This document shows, in pieces, positions 1 to 9,322 of a DNA stretch of 64,000 nt. The number at the start of each line of letters is the position of its first letter. The stretch's first letter is position 1. Source of the DNA: Candidatus Opimibacter iunctus (GTDB lineage: Bacteria; Bacteroidota; Bacteroidia; Chitinophagales; Saprospiraceae); contig JADJVH010000002.1 in NCBI GenBank assembly GCA_016716665.1, positions 434,001 through 498,000 on the forward strand, in the 5' to 3' direction. Position numbers and translations under genes: made by a program. The notes beneath the pieces are model-generated. The model was given only the letters and a program-made list of their open reading frames with translations. It did no database searches and was not told the origin of the DNA.

Positions 1-1
1 C

Positions 2-586
2 GATAAGCACCTGATGGAACTGTCACGTTCAGGGGTAGGGGAGCTGATTGTCATCTGTATAGATCATGGAGGAAAGGAGCGGATCCAGGAATACAGCCCA
101 TATTTTCATCGAAAATTTGGGGATGGCCAGGGGAAGGATTATGCCAATTTTATCATCGAGACCCTCAAGCCTTATGTGGACACCCATTACAGGACCAAAT
201 CCCACCGGATCTATACCGGCATAGGAGGGAGCAGTATGGGGGCGCTCATCAGCGCGTATATCGGGATCGTTCATCCCAAGCACTTTTCGAAACTGATGAT
301 TTTCAGTCCTTCGTTCTGGTATTCGGATGAAATTTATTTTGACGCATTCAAGTACAACTATACCTTGCCGATGCGCATGTTTATCTATGCCGGGGAGAAG
401 GAAACCCGGTTTATGAGCCAGCACATCAATCAATTTAAAGATGCGGTTTCGCACGGCTTTTTTTCAAGTAAACTCACTACATTTAACATTGTAATCGATC
501 CCAATGGCCAGCACCAGGAAAAACACTGGGGAGATATCTTCCCGGCTGCTGTCAAATGGCTCTTCTTTTCGGATCAAGACCAGTAA
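2..586 (+). CDS. Alpha/beta-hydrolase (esterase D/IroE-like), 5' partial
   Basis: The frame is open to the left edge, so this is the C-terminal part of a longer gene; the ATG at 14 is probably internal. The motif GIGGSSMGA is the nucleophile elbow (G-x-S-x-G, Ser as nucleophile) of the putative-esterase family that includes enterochelin esterases and S-formylglutathione hydrolase. It is followed by the usual FSPSFW segment and, near the end, by a His (QHQEKHW) in the place of the catalytic His. An acidic residue in YAGEKET could complete the triad. The substrate cannot be told from sequence. The gene ends 3 nt before the aminopeptidase start, so the two are probably co-transcribed. Confidence 0.8.
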   Translation, partial: DKHLMELSRSGVGELIVICIDHGGKERIQEYSPYFHRKFGDGQGKDYANFIIETLKPYVDTHYRTKSHRIYTGIGGSSMGALISAYIGIVHPKHFSKLMIFSPSFWYSDEIYFDAFKYNYTLPMRMFIYAGEKETRFMSQHINQFKDAVSHGFFSSKLTTFNIVIDPNGQHQEKHWGDIFPAAVKWLFFSDQDQ

Positions 587-589
587 CTG

Positions 590-2053
590 ATGAAATTACA
601 TGCCTGCGCCTCCACTGAGGAGCTATTGGAGAAAGTCGACGTGCTATGCGTGCCTGCTTCCAGGGAAAGGGCTGAAATGGTATATCAGGACCTCCTCACC
701 CGGATCATTCACACTGACGCCTTACCTCCGCTCACGGAGTTCATGTCGATGAAAGCAAATCCGGCTTTTTTCTTCGGACAATGGAATGGCCATCGAGTCA
801 AAGTGGTGTATTGGTGTGAAGCAGAAAAACTGACAGAAGCCAATGCCTATTCGCTGGCAAAGAAAATCGCCATCAAAGTCAGGTCTGAATGCCATGGCAA
901 ATCCGGCCTATGGCTCCCTCATCTCAATACATCGCCTTTAGTTCAATCCGCATTTGCAGGATGGACTGCAGGACACTATGATATCGGACTATACAAGCAA
1001 GCAGACCACAACCACCCTAAGTCTGCGGCGGCTGACCTGCATGCATTATTAGCCCCAGGTATAGACGAAGCAGCAGCAAGAGATGGTATGACATTGGGGT
1101 TGGTACAACAGGAAGTCATGAACCTGGTCAATACACCTGCAAGCCATAAGTCTCCGGCATATCTCGGCGCATGGGCAGCGAGAAGCGCTGCACAATATGG
1201 ATACACAGCTACTGTGCTCGACAAGCAGGACCTGACTACACTTGGTATGCATGCATTGCTGGCAGTCAATCGCGGCAGTGAGCAACCCGCCGTATGTGTT
1301 GTGACCCATTACAAGCATCCTGAGGCCACCCAAAAAATTGCACTCATCGGCAAGGGGGTCATCTTTGATACAGGCGGGATTTCGATCAAGGATTCCAAGA
1401 ACATGCACTACATGAAGAGTGACATGGCCGGCGCAGCCGCAGCCCTTGGTACGGTCGAAGCCTGCGCAAGATTAAAACTCAAAGTGGATGTGATGGCCAT
1501 CACGCCTGTCACAGACAATAGTATAGATCGTCTGGCCATCAAGCCCGGTGATGTGATATCCTCCTACGCAGGCAAGACCATCGAGGTTCTGGATACTGAT
1601 GCAGAGGGCAGACTGATCCTCGCTGATGCACTCGCCTACGCCGTAAAGGAATATAAGCCCGATGTCATGATCGACCTGGCCACATTGACCGGCAGTATCG
1701 TTGCCGCACTTGGTCCTCAGGCAGCAGGCCTCTTCAGTAAGAATGATCAGCTCGCCTCATCGCTCGAAGCAGCAGGGCAATCCACAGGTGAACGTGTCTG
1801 GCGCATGCCCATGTACGATGAGTACCACGATGACATGCAATCCGATATCGCAGACATCAAGAATCTCAGCGAGAAGCCTTACGCGGGTTCGATCACAGCC
1901 GCTAAATTCCTCGAGTACTTCACTTCAGAGCATCCTTCGTGGGCACACCTCGACATCGCCGGCATGGGCTTCCAACCCAATGGCTTCGGCAAGGGGTATT
2001 GTGCGACGGGATACGGCGTCCGGCTTCTCATCCAATGGATGAGAAGTGTGTAA
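590..2053 (+). CDS. Leucyl aminopeptidase, M17 family
   Basis: A 487-residue cytosolic dinuclear-metal aminopeptidase that removes N-terminal residues from peptides. The C-terminal catalytic domain carries the M17 signatures: KGVIFDTGGISIK (metal-binding and catalytic Lys region), MKSDMAGAAA, ITPVTDNSI, and DTDAEGRL near residue 335 (family consensus NTDAEGRL; here Asp replaces Asn). The N-terminal domain is poorly conserved, as is usual for the family. The ATG at 590 lies 3 nt after the preceding stop, suggesting translational coupling. Family assignment is secure; substrate preference is not determined. Confidence 0.95.
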   Translation: MKLHACASTEELLEKVDVLCVPASRERAEMVYQDLLTRIIHTDALPPLTEFMSMKANPAFFFGQWNGHRVKVVYWCEAEKLTEANAYSLAKKIAIKVRSECHGKSGLWLPHLNTSPLVQSAFAGWTAGHYDIGLYKQADHNHPKSAAADLHALLAPGIDEAAARDGMTLGLVQQEVMNLVNTPASHKSPAYLGAWAARSAAQYGYTATVLDKQDLTTLGMHALLAVNRGSEQPAVCVVTHYKHPEATQKIALIGKGVIFDTGGISIKDSKNMHYMKSDMAGAAAALGTVEACARLKLKVDVMAITPVTDNSIDRLAIKPGDVISSYAGKTIEVLDTDAEGRLILADALAYAVKEYKPDVMIDLATLTGSIVAALGPQAAGLFSKNDQLASSLEAAGQSTGERVWRMPMYDEYHDDMQSDIADIKNLSEKPYAGSITAAKFLEYFTSEHPSWAHLDIAGMGFQPNGFGKGYCATGYGVRLLIQWMRSV

Positions 2054-2377
2054 GACGGTAAGACCGTGAGAAAGTAAGAAGAGCAGTGTGTGGGAGTCGG
2101 CATGAAAGACGGAAAGACAGTGAGGCAGTAAGAGGTGCAGAGTGTGTGTAGGCATGTCAGATTAAATCGTGACTACTTCATATAGATACAACTCCGTGTG
2201 CTCCGTGTACTCCGTGCGAAATACTACACGGTAAGATTCAACCCATAATTACTTTTAACACCCACACACAATTCACACACCTATTACTTTCTTACTTTCT
2301 TACTTTCTTACTTTCTTACTTTCTTACTTTCTTACTTTCTTACTTTCTTACTTTCTTACTGTCTTACCGTCTTACAC
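2054..2377. repeat. Intergenic region with CTTACTTT octamer tandem repeat
   Basis: No gene is visible in this 324-base gap. From 2283 to 2377 it is a tandem array of the 8-mer CTTACTTT: eight perfect copies at 2291-2354, then the variants CTTACTGT and CTTACCGT, abutting directly on the ATG at 2378. At 2054-2150 the reverse-complement version appears in degenerate form (units such as GTAAGACC, GTGAGAAA). Related units occur at 24129-24163 and, in frame, inside both histidine kinase genes (33405-33505 and 36623-36722). The array leaves no room for a normal promoter or ribosome-binding site next to the downstream gene. Confidence 0.9.
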
Positions 2378-2800
2378 ATGAATAGATCCATCGCCCACAT
2401 CGCCCTCGTCGTCCGCGACTACGACGAAGCCATCCGATACTATGTTGATATACTCAGATTCAGGCTGGTAGAAGATACCGTCATGAGTGAGACCAAGCGA
2501 TGGGTGGTCGTGGCACCTTCTGATCAGGAAGGATGTAGCCTGCTTTTGGCTAAGGCATCAAATGACGAGCAACTCTCAAGAGTAGGAAATCAGACCGGTG
2601 GGAGAGTATTTCTTTTTTTACATACCGATGATTTTCACAGGGACTATGCGCATATGATCTCGCATGGTGTTGAATTTACCAGAGGTCCGGTGGATGAGCC
2701 TTATGGGACTGTGGGTGTCTTCAAGGATTTGTATGGCAATCTTTGGGACTTGATAGAGCCAAAGGATACAGCATTGTACGATACCCCTTATATCCCTTGA
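2378..2800 (+). CDS. VOC (glyoxalase/bleomycin-resistance fold) family protein
   Basis: A 140-residue protein of the vicinal oxygen chelate superfamily. The N-terminal module starts with the typical IAHIALVVRDYDEAIRYY (metal-binding His in the first strand), and the second module ends FKDLYGNLWDLIEP, matching the D-x-x-G-N-x-W-D-L-x-[EQ] C-terminal signature with a metal-ligand Glu. Such proteins are glyoxalases, dioxygenases or antibiotic-binding proteins, and the exact substrate is not deducible. The start codon directly follows the octamer array. The stop overlaps the TTG start of the transporter (TTGA). Confidence 0.9.
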   Translation: MNRSIAHIALVVRDYDEAIRYYVDILRFRLVEDTVMSETKRWVVVAPSDQEGCSLLLAKASNDEQLSRVGNQTGGRVFLFLHTDDFHRDYAHMISHGVEFTRGPVDEPYGTVGVFKDLYGNLWDLIEPKDTALYDTPYIP

Positions 2801-3990
2801 AGCATATCACGCGCACGATCTGGATCCTGTCAGTCGTCAGCCTGTTTCAGGATGTATGCAGTGAGATGTTGTATCCGGTACTACCGATCTATCTGACGAG
2901 TATTGGGTTTTCAGTGGCCTTGATCGGGGTGATGGAAGGATTTGCAGAGGCGACCATTGGATTCAGTAAGGGATATTTTGGCAAGCTGTCTGATGTGACA
3001 GGCAAGCGGTTGCCTTTCGTGCAATGGGGATATGCGTTGAGTACGGTGGCCAAGCCACTTATGGTGTTGATTGCAAATCCTGTGTGGGTTTTCTTTACAC
3101 GGACATTAGACCGGCTTGGGAAAGGGGTGCGCACTGCGGCCAGGGATGCTATGCTGTCAGATGAAGCGACACCGGAGACGAAAGGAAAAGTATTTGGGTT
3201 TCACCGATCGATGGATACGCTCGGAGCTGTGATAGGTCCGGTGCTTGCATTGGTCTATCTCTATTTTTATCCTGAAGATTATAAGACTTTGTTTTTGCTT
3301 GCTTTTCTTCCTGGTGTATTGGCTGTGCTCATGACGTTTATTTTAAAGGATCGCAAGCGGGAGCCGAAGGAAGTTAAGAAGGGGTATTCTTTTTTCGCCT
3401 TCCTGGGGTATTGGAAGGAGAGCCCTGCGATGTACAGGAAGGTGATTATTGGGTTGCTTGTTTTTGCGTTGTTCAATAGTTCGGATTTGTTCCTGATCCT
3501 CAAGTTGAAGGAGTCTGGAATGAATGATACCTGGGTGATCGGGGCGTATATCCTGTACAATCTCGTATATGCGTTGTGTGCCTTTCCGCTTGGTATCCTG
3601 GCTGATAAGATTGGATTGAAGACTACGTTTATGATTGGCCTTGCAATTTTTGCTGTTGTGTATCTGGGGATGAGTCTTGAGGCAGGCGTGTATGTCTATA
3701 TCGCATTATTGGCTTGCTATGGGATCTATGCAGCAGCGACAGAAGGGATAGCTAAGGCATGGATCAGTAATATCGCAGGTAAGGAAGATACAGCTACAGC
3801 TATCGGCCTTTATTCAGGGTTTCAGAGTATCTGTGCATTGCTGGCCAGTTCGCTGACGGGGTTGATGTGGTATACGTTTGGATCTGCGGTGGCGTTTACG
3901 GCTACGGCGGTGATGACGGCGGGGGTGATTGTTTATTTTCTTCTTTTACCCCGCAACCCTTTTACCCCCAACCCCCTAAAGGGGGCTTAA
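2797..3990 (+). CDS. MFS transporter
   Basis: About 397 residues with roughly 12 hydrophobic segments and the loop motif LDRLGKGVRTAARDA, typical of a bacterial major facilitator subfamily of drug/metabolite exporters. I prefer the TTG at 2797, which overlaps the VOC stop codon, because the protein then begins just before the first membrane helix; an upstream in-frame TTG at 2743 would add 18 unlikely residues. The last residues (RNPFTPNPLKGA) are encoded by a CCCCCAACCCCCTAAAGGGGGCT palindromic repeat, so the C terminus and stop codon come from the repeat. The substrate is unknown. Confidence 0.88.
   Translation: MKHITRTIWILSVVSLFQDVCSEMLYPVLPIYLTSIGFSVALIGVMEGFAEATIGFSKGYFGKLSDVTGKRLPFVQWGYALSTVAKPLMVLIANPVWVFFTRTLDRLGKGVRTAARDAMLSDEATPETKGKVFGFHRSMDTLGAVIGPVLALVYLYFYPEDYKTLFLLAFLPGVLAVLMTFILKDRKREPKEVKKGYSFFAFLGYWKESPAMYRKVIIGLLVFALFNSSDLFLILKLKESGMNDTWVIGAYILYNLVYALCAFPLGILADKIGLKTTFMIGLAIFAVVYLGMSLEAGVYVYIALLACYGIYAAATEGIAKAWISNIAGKEDTATAIGLYSGFQSICALLASSLTGLMWYTFGSAVAFTATAVMTAGVIVYFLLLPRNPFTPNPLKGA
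3949..3989. repeat. CCCCCT-AAAGGGGG palindromic repeat at a gene end
   Basis: Core CCCCCTAAAGGGGGC preceded by CCCCCAAC. Close relatives occur at 10344-10370 (CCCCCTGAAAGGGGGC) and 13003-13032, each at or just after the 3' end of a gene. This placement resembles REP-type elements. The hairpin lacks a downstream T-run, so a rho-independent terminator is not evident. Confidence 0.7.
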
Positions 3991-4071
3991 TAATCCTGAC
4001 AGGAATACCTATAAGAGACTCTTTTATAGTATTTATTAATTCTAAGAGATATACTGGGATTGGCAAATTTT

Positions 4072-4245
4072 TATTTTCCAAAGGAAATAAAATGGCCGCT
4101 GGATGGAGTTCTCTCCGCCAGCATAACAATTCCTATTGGGAATTTATATTTAGAATTCTCATTTGGAATTCATTTGTTGGCGGAGAGAACAATTCGACTA
4201 CGCTCATCGCACCGCTCCATCCAACGGCCTGCGGCCAATAAGAAT
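4072..4245. repeat. Imperfect long inverted repeat (MITE/hairpin-like)
   Basis: The left arm GGCCGCTGGATGGAG followed by TTCTCTCCGCCAGC is mirrored on the right by TTGGCGGAGAGAAC and CTCCATCCAACGGCC. The right arm carries about 24 extra bases between the two blocks. Paired AATTCC/GGAATT blocks continue the stem inward. A half copy of the same element is at 13108-13155. The small open frames here are repeat-derived and are not called. The remaining 4246-4533 holds no recognisable gene; its end is low-complexity CCGTTCTGCC-type sequence. Confidence 0.75.
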
Positions 4246-4533
4246 TAGGTATTCTTTATCAGAATTCCAAAGAAATTTACAATTAGGATTTCTGGTTGGT
4301 ACACCCATATGATCATTCCGTTGAGGTTGGCACATAGTGGGGCGATTTTCCCATGCAGTTAAAAACTGCCACCAATACTCTTTACCTTAAAATGCCTTCT
4401 TTTGATCCGTAGCACGCGGTCGTAGAGAAAAGTTTTCGCGCAGAGCCGCAGAGCCGCAGTTTATTTTCTCGTTCTGCCCTTCCTCCTTTCTGCCCTTCTG
4501 CCCTTCTGCCGTTCTGCCGTTCCGCCCTTCCGC

Positions 4534-7500
4534 CTATTGCTTCACCAGTTTCTCCGTCCAGACGGTTCCATGCTCATTGATGAGTTTTACAAAATAGACG
4601 CCAGGTTGGAAACGACTGAGGTCGATCATTTCCTGCCATTGGCCATCAGTGAGTGCGATCTTCTTGTCGAGTAGTTGGATGCCGGATGGTGAGTGGATCG
4701 TCAATTGTACATGATGGCCGGTGATGCCTTGTCCCTTGAGGATACTGTATCCTGAAGTGGGATTAGGTTGAAGGTTGATCGCTATTACCTGCTGTTGTCC
4801 TTCAGTAGCGGTGGTGGTGGCTTCGAGCCAGATATTATCGAGGTACATGTTGTTGCCGTAGCCGGATTGATTCAGGAATTTGATGGTCACGTACTGCCCG
4901 ATGTAAGCACTGAGGTCCAGGACGACTGGCCTCCATTCTTCACAGTTTTGGGGAGAGAAGCGATCGTATTCATACAAGTTGTTTGGGCCTTGTCCACTAG
5001 AGGTCGTACTAAGGTCTTCACCGCCGCTATTGAAGATGGTGATGAAGGATGTCTGGCAATTGTTGCTCAACAATACCTTGAGTGAATCGATAAAGGCATT
5101 GCCATCGAAGTATGGGGCATAGGCTACATTGAAATGTAATTTAGGATCTATGACATTGGTCAGGTCAAGGTTTTCAGGCAGGAGGATTTCGTCACGGCCA
5201 TAGCTGCTGTAGTCGTAGTTGTTGACAAAGTAGGCGATGTCCCCTTCGGGATTGCACTCTTCGATATTGATCGGGGACCAGGTGATGTCATTGTCCGGAT
5301 TGAGGACAGTGAAATGATCTGTGGTAGAAAAGTCAATCAACGGAGGTATCCCACTGATGACTGGTGCGAGAACCTCGACCATGTTGGTGATGGTCTTGGT
5401 GGAGGTGCCGTTTGGATTCTGTACAGTGAGTGTCACATCATACTGACCTGCTGTATTGTACACGACTCTCGGATTGCGCACATTGGAGGTGGAAGGTGTA
5501 CCGCCGGGAAATTGCCATGACCATGTCGCGCCTTCATGGGAGAGCATAGAGAAATCATCGAAGCGGATGGTATCTCCAGGGCATGAGGTCTCACGCTTGT
5601 GAACCATTGGTTGTGCTACAGGGCGGGATGTTGCTGCCAGCGGAGCTTCCCAGATACCTTTGCCATAGGCGCCGAGACGGAGTTTGTTGTCACGATAGAA
5701 TGGACGCAGGATGCACGTGGCGATTTGTTTTGGTAAGCCATCATTGTAGGGCATCCACTCGGTCATGTTGTCATCCCTGTACCATATCGCTCTGAAGGTG
5801 CCGAGATAGAGACCTCCGTCAGTGCCACCCTGATGCAGGATGTACGAGATGTGTTCACCATTGATTGCAGGTGTAGACAGGTTGACCCAGTTGTCACCAC
5901 CATCATAAGACGTATATATTTTTTCTCCATCACCACCATCTGCAAATGCTAGCCATAGACGATTTTCATCCTCTGCACTGCAGGAGAGTAATACGCGACG
6001 AGCATAGCCCGGAGGAAAGGCAAGTTGATTCCATGTTTCACCTCCATCAATGCTTTTCCAGAGTAATCCCGGATCCCATGAATTTTCATCGCGTTGAAAT
6101 AAATAGAACACTTGTGGATTGGCCCTGCTCACTTCAAAGCTCATCGCACGTGAATTGATATCTGTGCCAAACTCATGGAGCACTGTGAATGTAGTACCAC
6201 CATCTGTGGTCTTCCAGAGTTTATTTTCGTTGGTCACATAGAAGGTATTCCAGGAGATCGGGTCCCATTCCATTTCACCGCTTTCTGCATCGTAGTAACT
6301 CTCGTTAGGATATTTTCCGATGGAAAAATATTTAGCATATCCGTTTTGTAATTCAGGAAGGACTACGCCGCCGATGTCTGAGTAATACGTGAGTCTGCCT
6401 TCGCCAGGATTGACATATCCTGTTGGTGCTTCACCACCACCGAGGCCAAGGTATTCGCCAGGCATCCAGTTTTCATGCCAGCCTGAATTGCCATTGTGAT
6501 AGCGGCCTCCGACGAGGATGTCTTCATTCCATCCGGTGCCAAATCCCCAGTAGTCTGAGCTGGTGATGCCGCGATTGCGAGCATAGTGGGTGACAAAATG
6601 ATCGTTGGAATATTCGACACCACCATCACTGGTCATCCAAACATCGCCATTGTTGATTTCGATCTCCTGGCAGTCAGGGTGTACATAGTTGAAATTGTTA
6701 CCACAGTATCCTCCATCGCAGGAGAACGTATATCCGCCATCAATGGATACCCACAGATTGAGGAAACCAGCCATCACAAAATCAGCGTCTGAATCGGAGA
6801 CATCAAAGCCTAGATTGTAGAAGCCCTGATGATAACCTCCGGTGCGTCCGATGGTAGCCATATTGGGGTGATTGACTTCATCCCATGGGCCACCTGCTGG
6901 AGGATTGGGTTGATACCACGTCTCACCTGCATCATCGGATCTCCAGATGCCGATAAAGCCACTGTCATCTGTTTTTGCTTCACCAATCAGTACAGCGTAT
7001 ACTCTGTTGGGATCAGCCTTTGTCACTGCAAGACGCGCACCACCATCATTGCGGCCCTCGAGGTCGGAGAAAAACCATCCGTTGTCTTTGAGCTCCCAGG
7101 TGAGGCCGGCATCCACTGATTTATAAAAGCGGCAGATACCGGCGACAGGATCATTGCGCACGAGGAAGGCTACTGAAGGGTCATTAGATTTCCATTCGAT
7201 ATCATAGCATGCTTCGTTGAGCAGCCTGTTCCATGTGGTGCCTCCGTCTTCGCTGCGGTACAGGCCATGTTGGGTGGCCACCAGTACGATCTGGTCATTG
7301 CCTGGATTGATCTGGATATCATTGGGCCACATGTCGGTATCACTCAGGACCAGCTCCCATGTGATCCCACCATCTGTGCTGCGACGGATGTTGTTGTTTT
7401 CACCGACGAATACGATATCCGGATTGGTGGGGTGTACTTCGAGAGCAGCAGGTGCGCCGATTTCGTAGGTTCTGGACATACAGGTCCAATTGAGGCCACG

Positions 7501-8010
7501 GTCTGTGCTCTTAAATATTTCGCCCCCTTCTGTCCCGCAATACACGATATCCGGATGGGAGAGGGATTGGTCGATGCAGTAGATATTGGCCTGTTCGGAC
7601 TTAGCGAGTGGTGATGGGCCGGTGTTGACATTGAAGGTCTCGAAGGGACCGAGGTTGGTCCATGCTCCATCGCGGGTGCCTGCATTGGATTTTAGTTTAT
7701 CAACTCTTTGGTGAAAAGCTTCCTGAGTCGCTGCATCAGGTCTTTCTTCAAAACCTAGCGTGTTGATAAATGGCTCTGCAGCCCTGCGCCATTTCTTGTA
7801 GTACTGGGTATAGGTGGTTTTGGCTTCCGGGTTGCTCTGGCGCCACAGGCGGTATTCGTCATCGATCTGCCAGACATTGGGGTGGTCACCATACATCTTT
7901 ATGGCCCAGCCAGGAAGCGTTTCTCCGGCTGCTGGGGCTACTTTTTGGAGGGGTTGGGCTGAAAGTTGCAAGTGGAGCAACAGCATGAGGACGAAAGCGA
8001 GGTATTTCAT
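4534..8010 (-). CDS. Giant secreted BNR/sortilin-type repeat protein with PKD and T9SS sorting domain
   Basis: 1158 residues. The N-terminal signal peptide is MKYLAFVLMLLLHLQLSA. Residues of about 110-800 contain many BNR/VPS10-like repeats (S-x-D-x-G-x-T-W, e.g. SKDRGLNW-type, STDGGITW, SEDGGTTW, SVDAGLTW), predicted to fold as one or two beta-propellers. A PKD domain follows (WSWQFPGGTPSTSN ... AGQYDVTLTVQN). Next comes a beta-sandwich of choice-of-anchor type (DLSAYIGQYVTIKFLNQSG ... YLDNIWLE). The last ~80 residues (LQPNPTSGYSIL ... GVYFVKLINEHG ... EKLVKQ) are a T9SS type A sorting domain. It is probably exported to the surface or medium. Substrate or binding partner unknown. Confidence 0.92.
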   Translation of the reverse strand: MKYLAFVLMLLLHLQLSAQPLQKVAPAAGETLPGWAIKMYGDHPNVWQIDDEYRLWRQSNPEAKTTYTQYYKKWRRAAEPFINTLGFEERPDAATQEAFHQRVDKLKSNAGTRDGAWTNLGPFETFNVNTGPSPLAKSEQANIYCIDQSLSHPDIVYCGTEGGEIFKSTDRGLNWTCMSRTYEIGAPAALEVHPTNPDIVFVGENNNIRRSTDGGITWELVLSDTDMWPNDIQINPGNDQIVLVATQHGLYRSEDGGTTWNRLLNEACYDIEWKSNDPSVAFLVRNDPVAGICRFYKSVDAGLTWELKDNGWFFSDLEGRNDGGARLAVTKADPNRVYAVLIGEAKTDDSGFIGIWRSDDAGETWYQPNPPAGGPWDEVNHPNMATIGRTGGYHQGFYNLGFDVSDSDADFVMAGFLNLWVSIDGGYTFSCDGGYCGNNFNYVHPDCQEIEINNGDVWMTSDGGVEYSNDHFVTHYARNRGITSSDYWGFGTGWNEDILVGGRYHNGNSGWHENWMPGEYLGLGGGEAPTGYVNPGEGRLTYYSDIGGVVLPELQNGYAKYFSIGKYPNESYYDAESGEMEWDPISWNTFYVTNENKLWKTTDGGTTFTVLHEFGTDINSRAMSFEVSRANPQVFYLFQRDENSWDPGLLWKSIDGGETWNQLAFPPGYARRVLLSCSAEDENRLWLAFADGGDGEKIYTSYDGGDNWVNLSTPAINGEHISYILHQGGTDGGLYLGTFRAIWYRDDNMTEWMPYNDGLPKQIATCILRPFYRDNKLRLGAYGKGIWEAPLAATSRPVAQPMVHKRETSCPGDTIRFDDFSMLSHEGATWSWQFPGGTPSTSNVRNPRVVYNTAGQYDVTLTVQNPNGTSTKTITNMVEVLAPVISGIPPLIDFSTTDHFTVLNPDNDITWSPINIEECNPEGDIAYFVNNYDYSSYGRDEILLPENLDLTNVIDPKLHFNVAYAPYFDGNAFIDSLKVLLSNNCQTSFITIFNSGGEDLSTTSSGQGPNNLYEYDRFSPQNCEEWRPVVLDLSAYIGQYVTIKFLNQSGYGNNMYLDNIWLEATTTATEGQQQVIAINLQPNPTSGYSILKGQGITGHHVQLTIHSPSGIQLLDKKIALTDGQWQEMIDLSRFQPGVYFVKLINEHGTVWTEKLVKQ

Positions 8011-8113
8011 AAATATGGTATTTGAAAAGCTAAATGTATCAGAATACAGACAACCTGCAAAGGGGGGAAGTCACAAAAGGGCACTTATCTTGCGCTTTGA
8101 TTTGTAGTATTAT

Positions 8114-9253
8114 ATGGACAAGGGGAGGAAAATAGCCATTATCGGGCCCGGACATCCGCTCAGGGGTGGGCTGACGACCTTCAACCAGCGGTTGGCGAGG
8201 GAGTTTATAGCCCAGGGGGATACCTGCGTCATTTATTCTTTTTCGCTCCAGTATCCGGGCTTCCTGTTTCCCGGGACGTCCCAGTATACTGATGAACCTG
8301 CGCCTGAAGGCCTGACTATCCATACGATCATCAATTCGGTCAATCCGCTCAACTGGCTGAAAGTGGGTAAGCGGATAGCCATGGACAGGCCTGACATCAT
8401 CCTGGTGCGATATTGGATCCCGTTTATGGGGCCTGCGCTGGGGACGATATTACGGCTTGTCAGGGCCAACAAGCATACACGGATCATCGGCCTCGCAGAC
8501 AATATCATACCACATGAGAAGCGGCCTGGAGACAGCATGTTTACAAAGTATTTTATCGGAAGTTGCCATGCCTTTATCACGATGTCAGAAAAGGTGATGG
8601 CGGACCTGCGATCACTTGAAAAAGTAAAGCCTGCCAGGCTGGTGGCTCATCCCTTGTATGACAATTTTGGTGAAGCCGTTCCTAAAGATGTTGCGCGTCA
8701 ACGGTTAGGCCTGGAGCTGGGAGACAAGATCATTCTCTTCTTTGGGTTTATCCGGAAATATAAAGGGCTCGACATCCTGCTGGAGGCAATGGCTGATCCG
8801 CGTATCAGGCAGACGGGGATTAAGTTGCTGGTGGCGGGTGAATTTTATGAAGATGAAAAGGAATACCAGGAGCAGATCGAAAGGTTGGGGATACGGGACC
8901 TGCTCATCCTTCGTACCCAGTTTATATCGGACAGGGAAGTGGTCCATTACTTTTGTGCGGCTGATGTGGTGGTCCAGCCATATCGGAATGCCACACAGAG
9001 TGGGGTGACCCCTTTGGCCTATCATTTTGAAAAGCCAATGGTTGTCACTAATGTAGGCGGGCTGCCATCGATGGTGCCCGACCGCAGGTGCGGACTGGTG
9101 GCGGAGGTTGATCCAAAGGCTATCGCTACGGCCATCCTGGAGTTTTATCAATTAGGTGAAGCATTTTTTATTCCTCATCTTCGTTCCGAAAAGCTGAAGC
9201 TTTCCTGGTCGCAGTTGACTGACACTATAAAATCCTTAGCATCCACTACCTAG
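8114..9253 (+). CDS. Glycosyltransferase family 4 (GT-B fold)
   Basis: 379 residues. The N-terminal acceptor domain has the glycine-rich loop GPGHPLRGGLTTF. The C-terminal Rossmann domain has ILFFGFIRKYKGLDILLEA and the nucleotide-sugar-binding segment QPYRNATQSGVTPLAYHFEKP, with the conserved switch to VVTNVGGLPSMV typical of GT4 enzymes. It probably adds a sugar to a lipid- or oligosaccharide-linked acceptor at the cytoplasmic face. The next genes make an activated heptose, which is a plausible but unproven donor. It diverges from the BNR protein with about 100 nt between them. Confidence 0.9.
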   Translation: MDKGRKIAIIGPGHPLRGGLTTFNQRLAREFIAQGDTCVIYSFSLQYPGFLFPGTSQYTDEPAPEGLTIHTIINSVNPLNWLKVGKRIAMDRPDIILVRYWIPFMGPALGTILRLVRANKHTRIIGLADNIIPHEKRPGDSMFTKYFIGSCHAFITMSEKVMADLRSLEKVKPARLVAHPLYDNFGEAVPKDVARQRLGLELGDKIILFFGFIRKYKGLDILLEAMADPRIRQTGIKLLVAGEFYEDEKEYQEQIERLGIRDLLILRTQFISDREVVHYFCAADVVVQPYRNATQSGVTPLAYHFEKPMVVTNVGGLPSMVPDRRCGLVAEVDPKAIATAILEFYQLGEAFFIPHLRSEKLKLSWSQLTDTIKSLASTT

Positions 9254-9322
9254 CAGCCTGTAATTAAACCATGACCGGTCCAGGTTGTTAGACCAGTAAT
9301 CCACCGGAAGACCACATACAAG

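Noticed and set aside
4060..4248. Small open frames in the 4-kb intergenic region
   Set aside because: They lie entirely within the inverted-repeat element and have no family likeness or ribosome-binding site.
7267..7685. Long antisense frames inside the BNR-repeat gene
   Set aside because: They mirror the codon bias of the repeat-rich coding strand and resemble no protein family.
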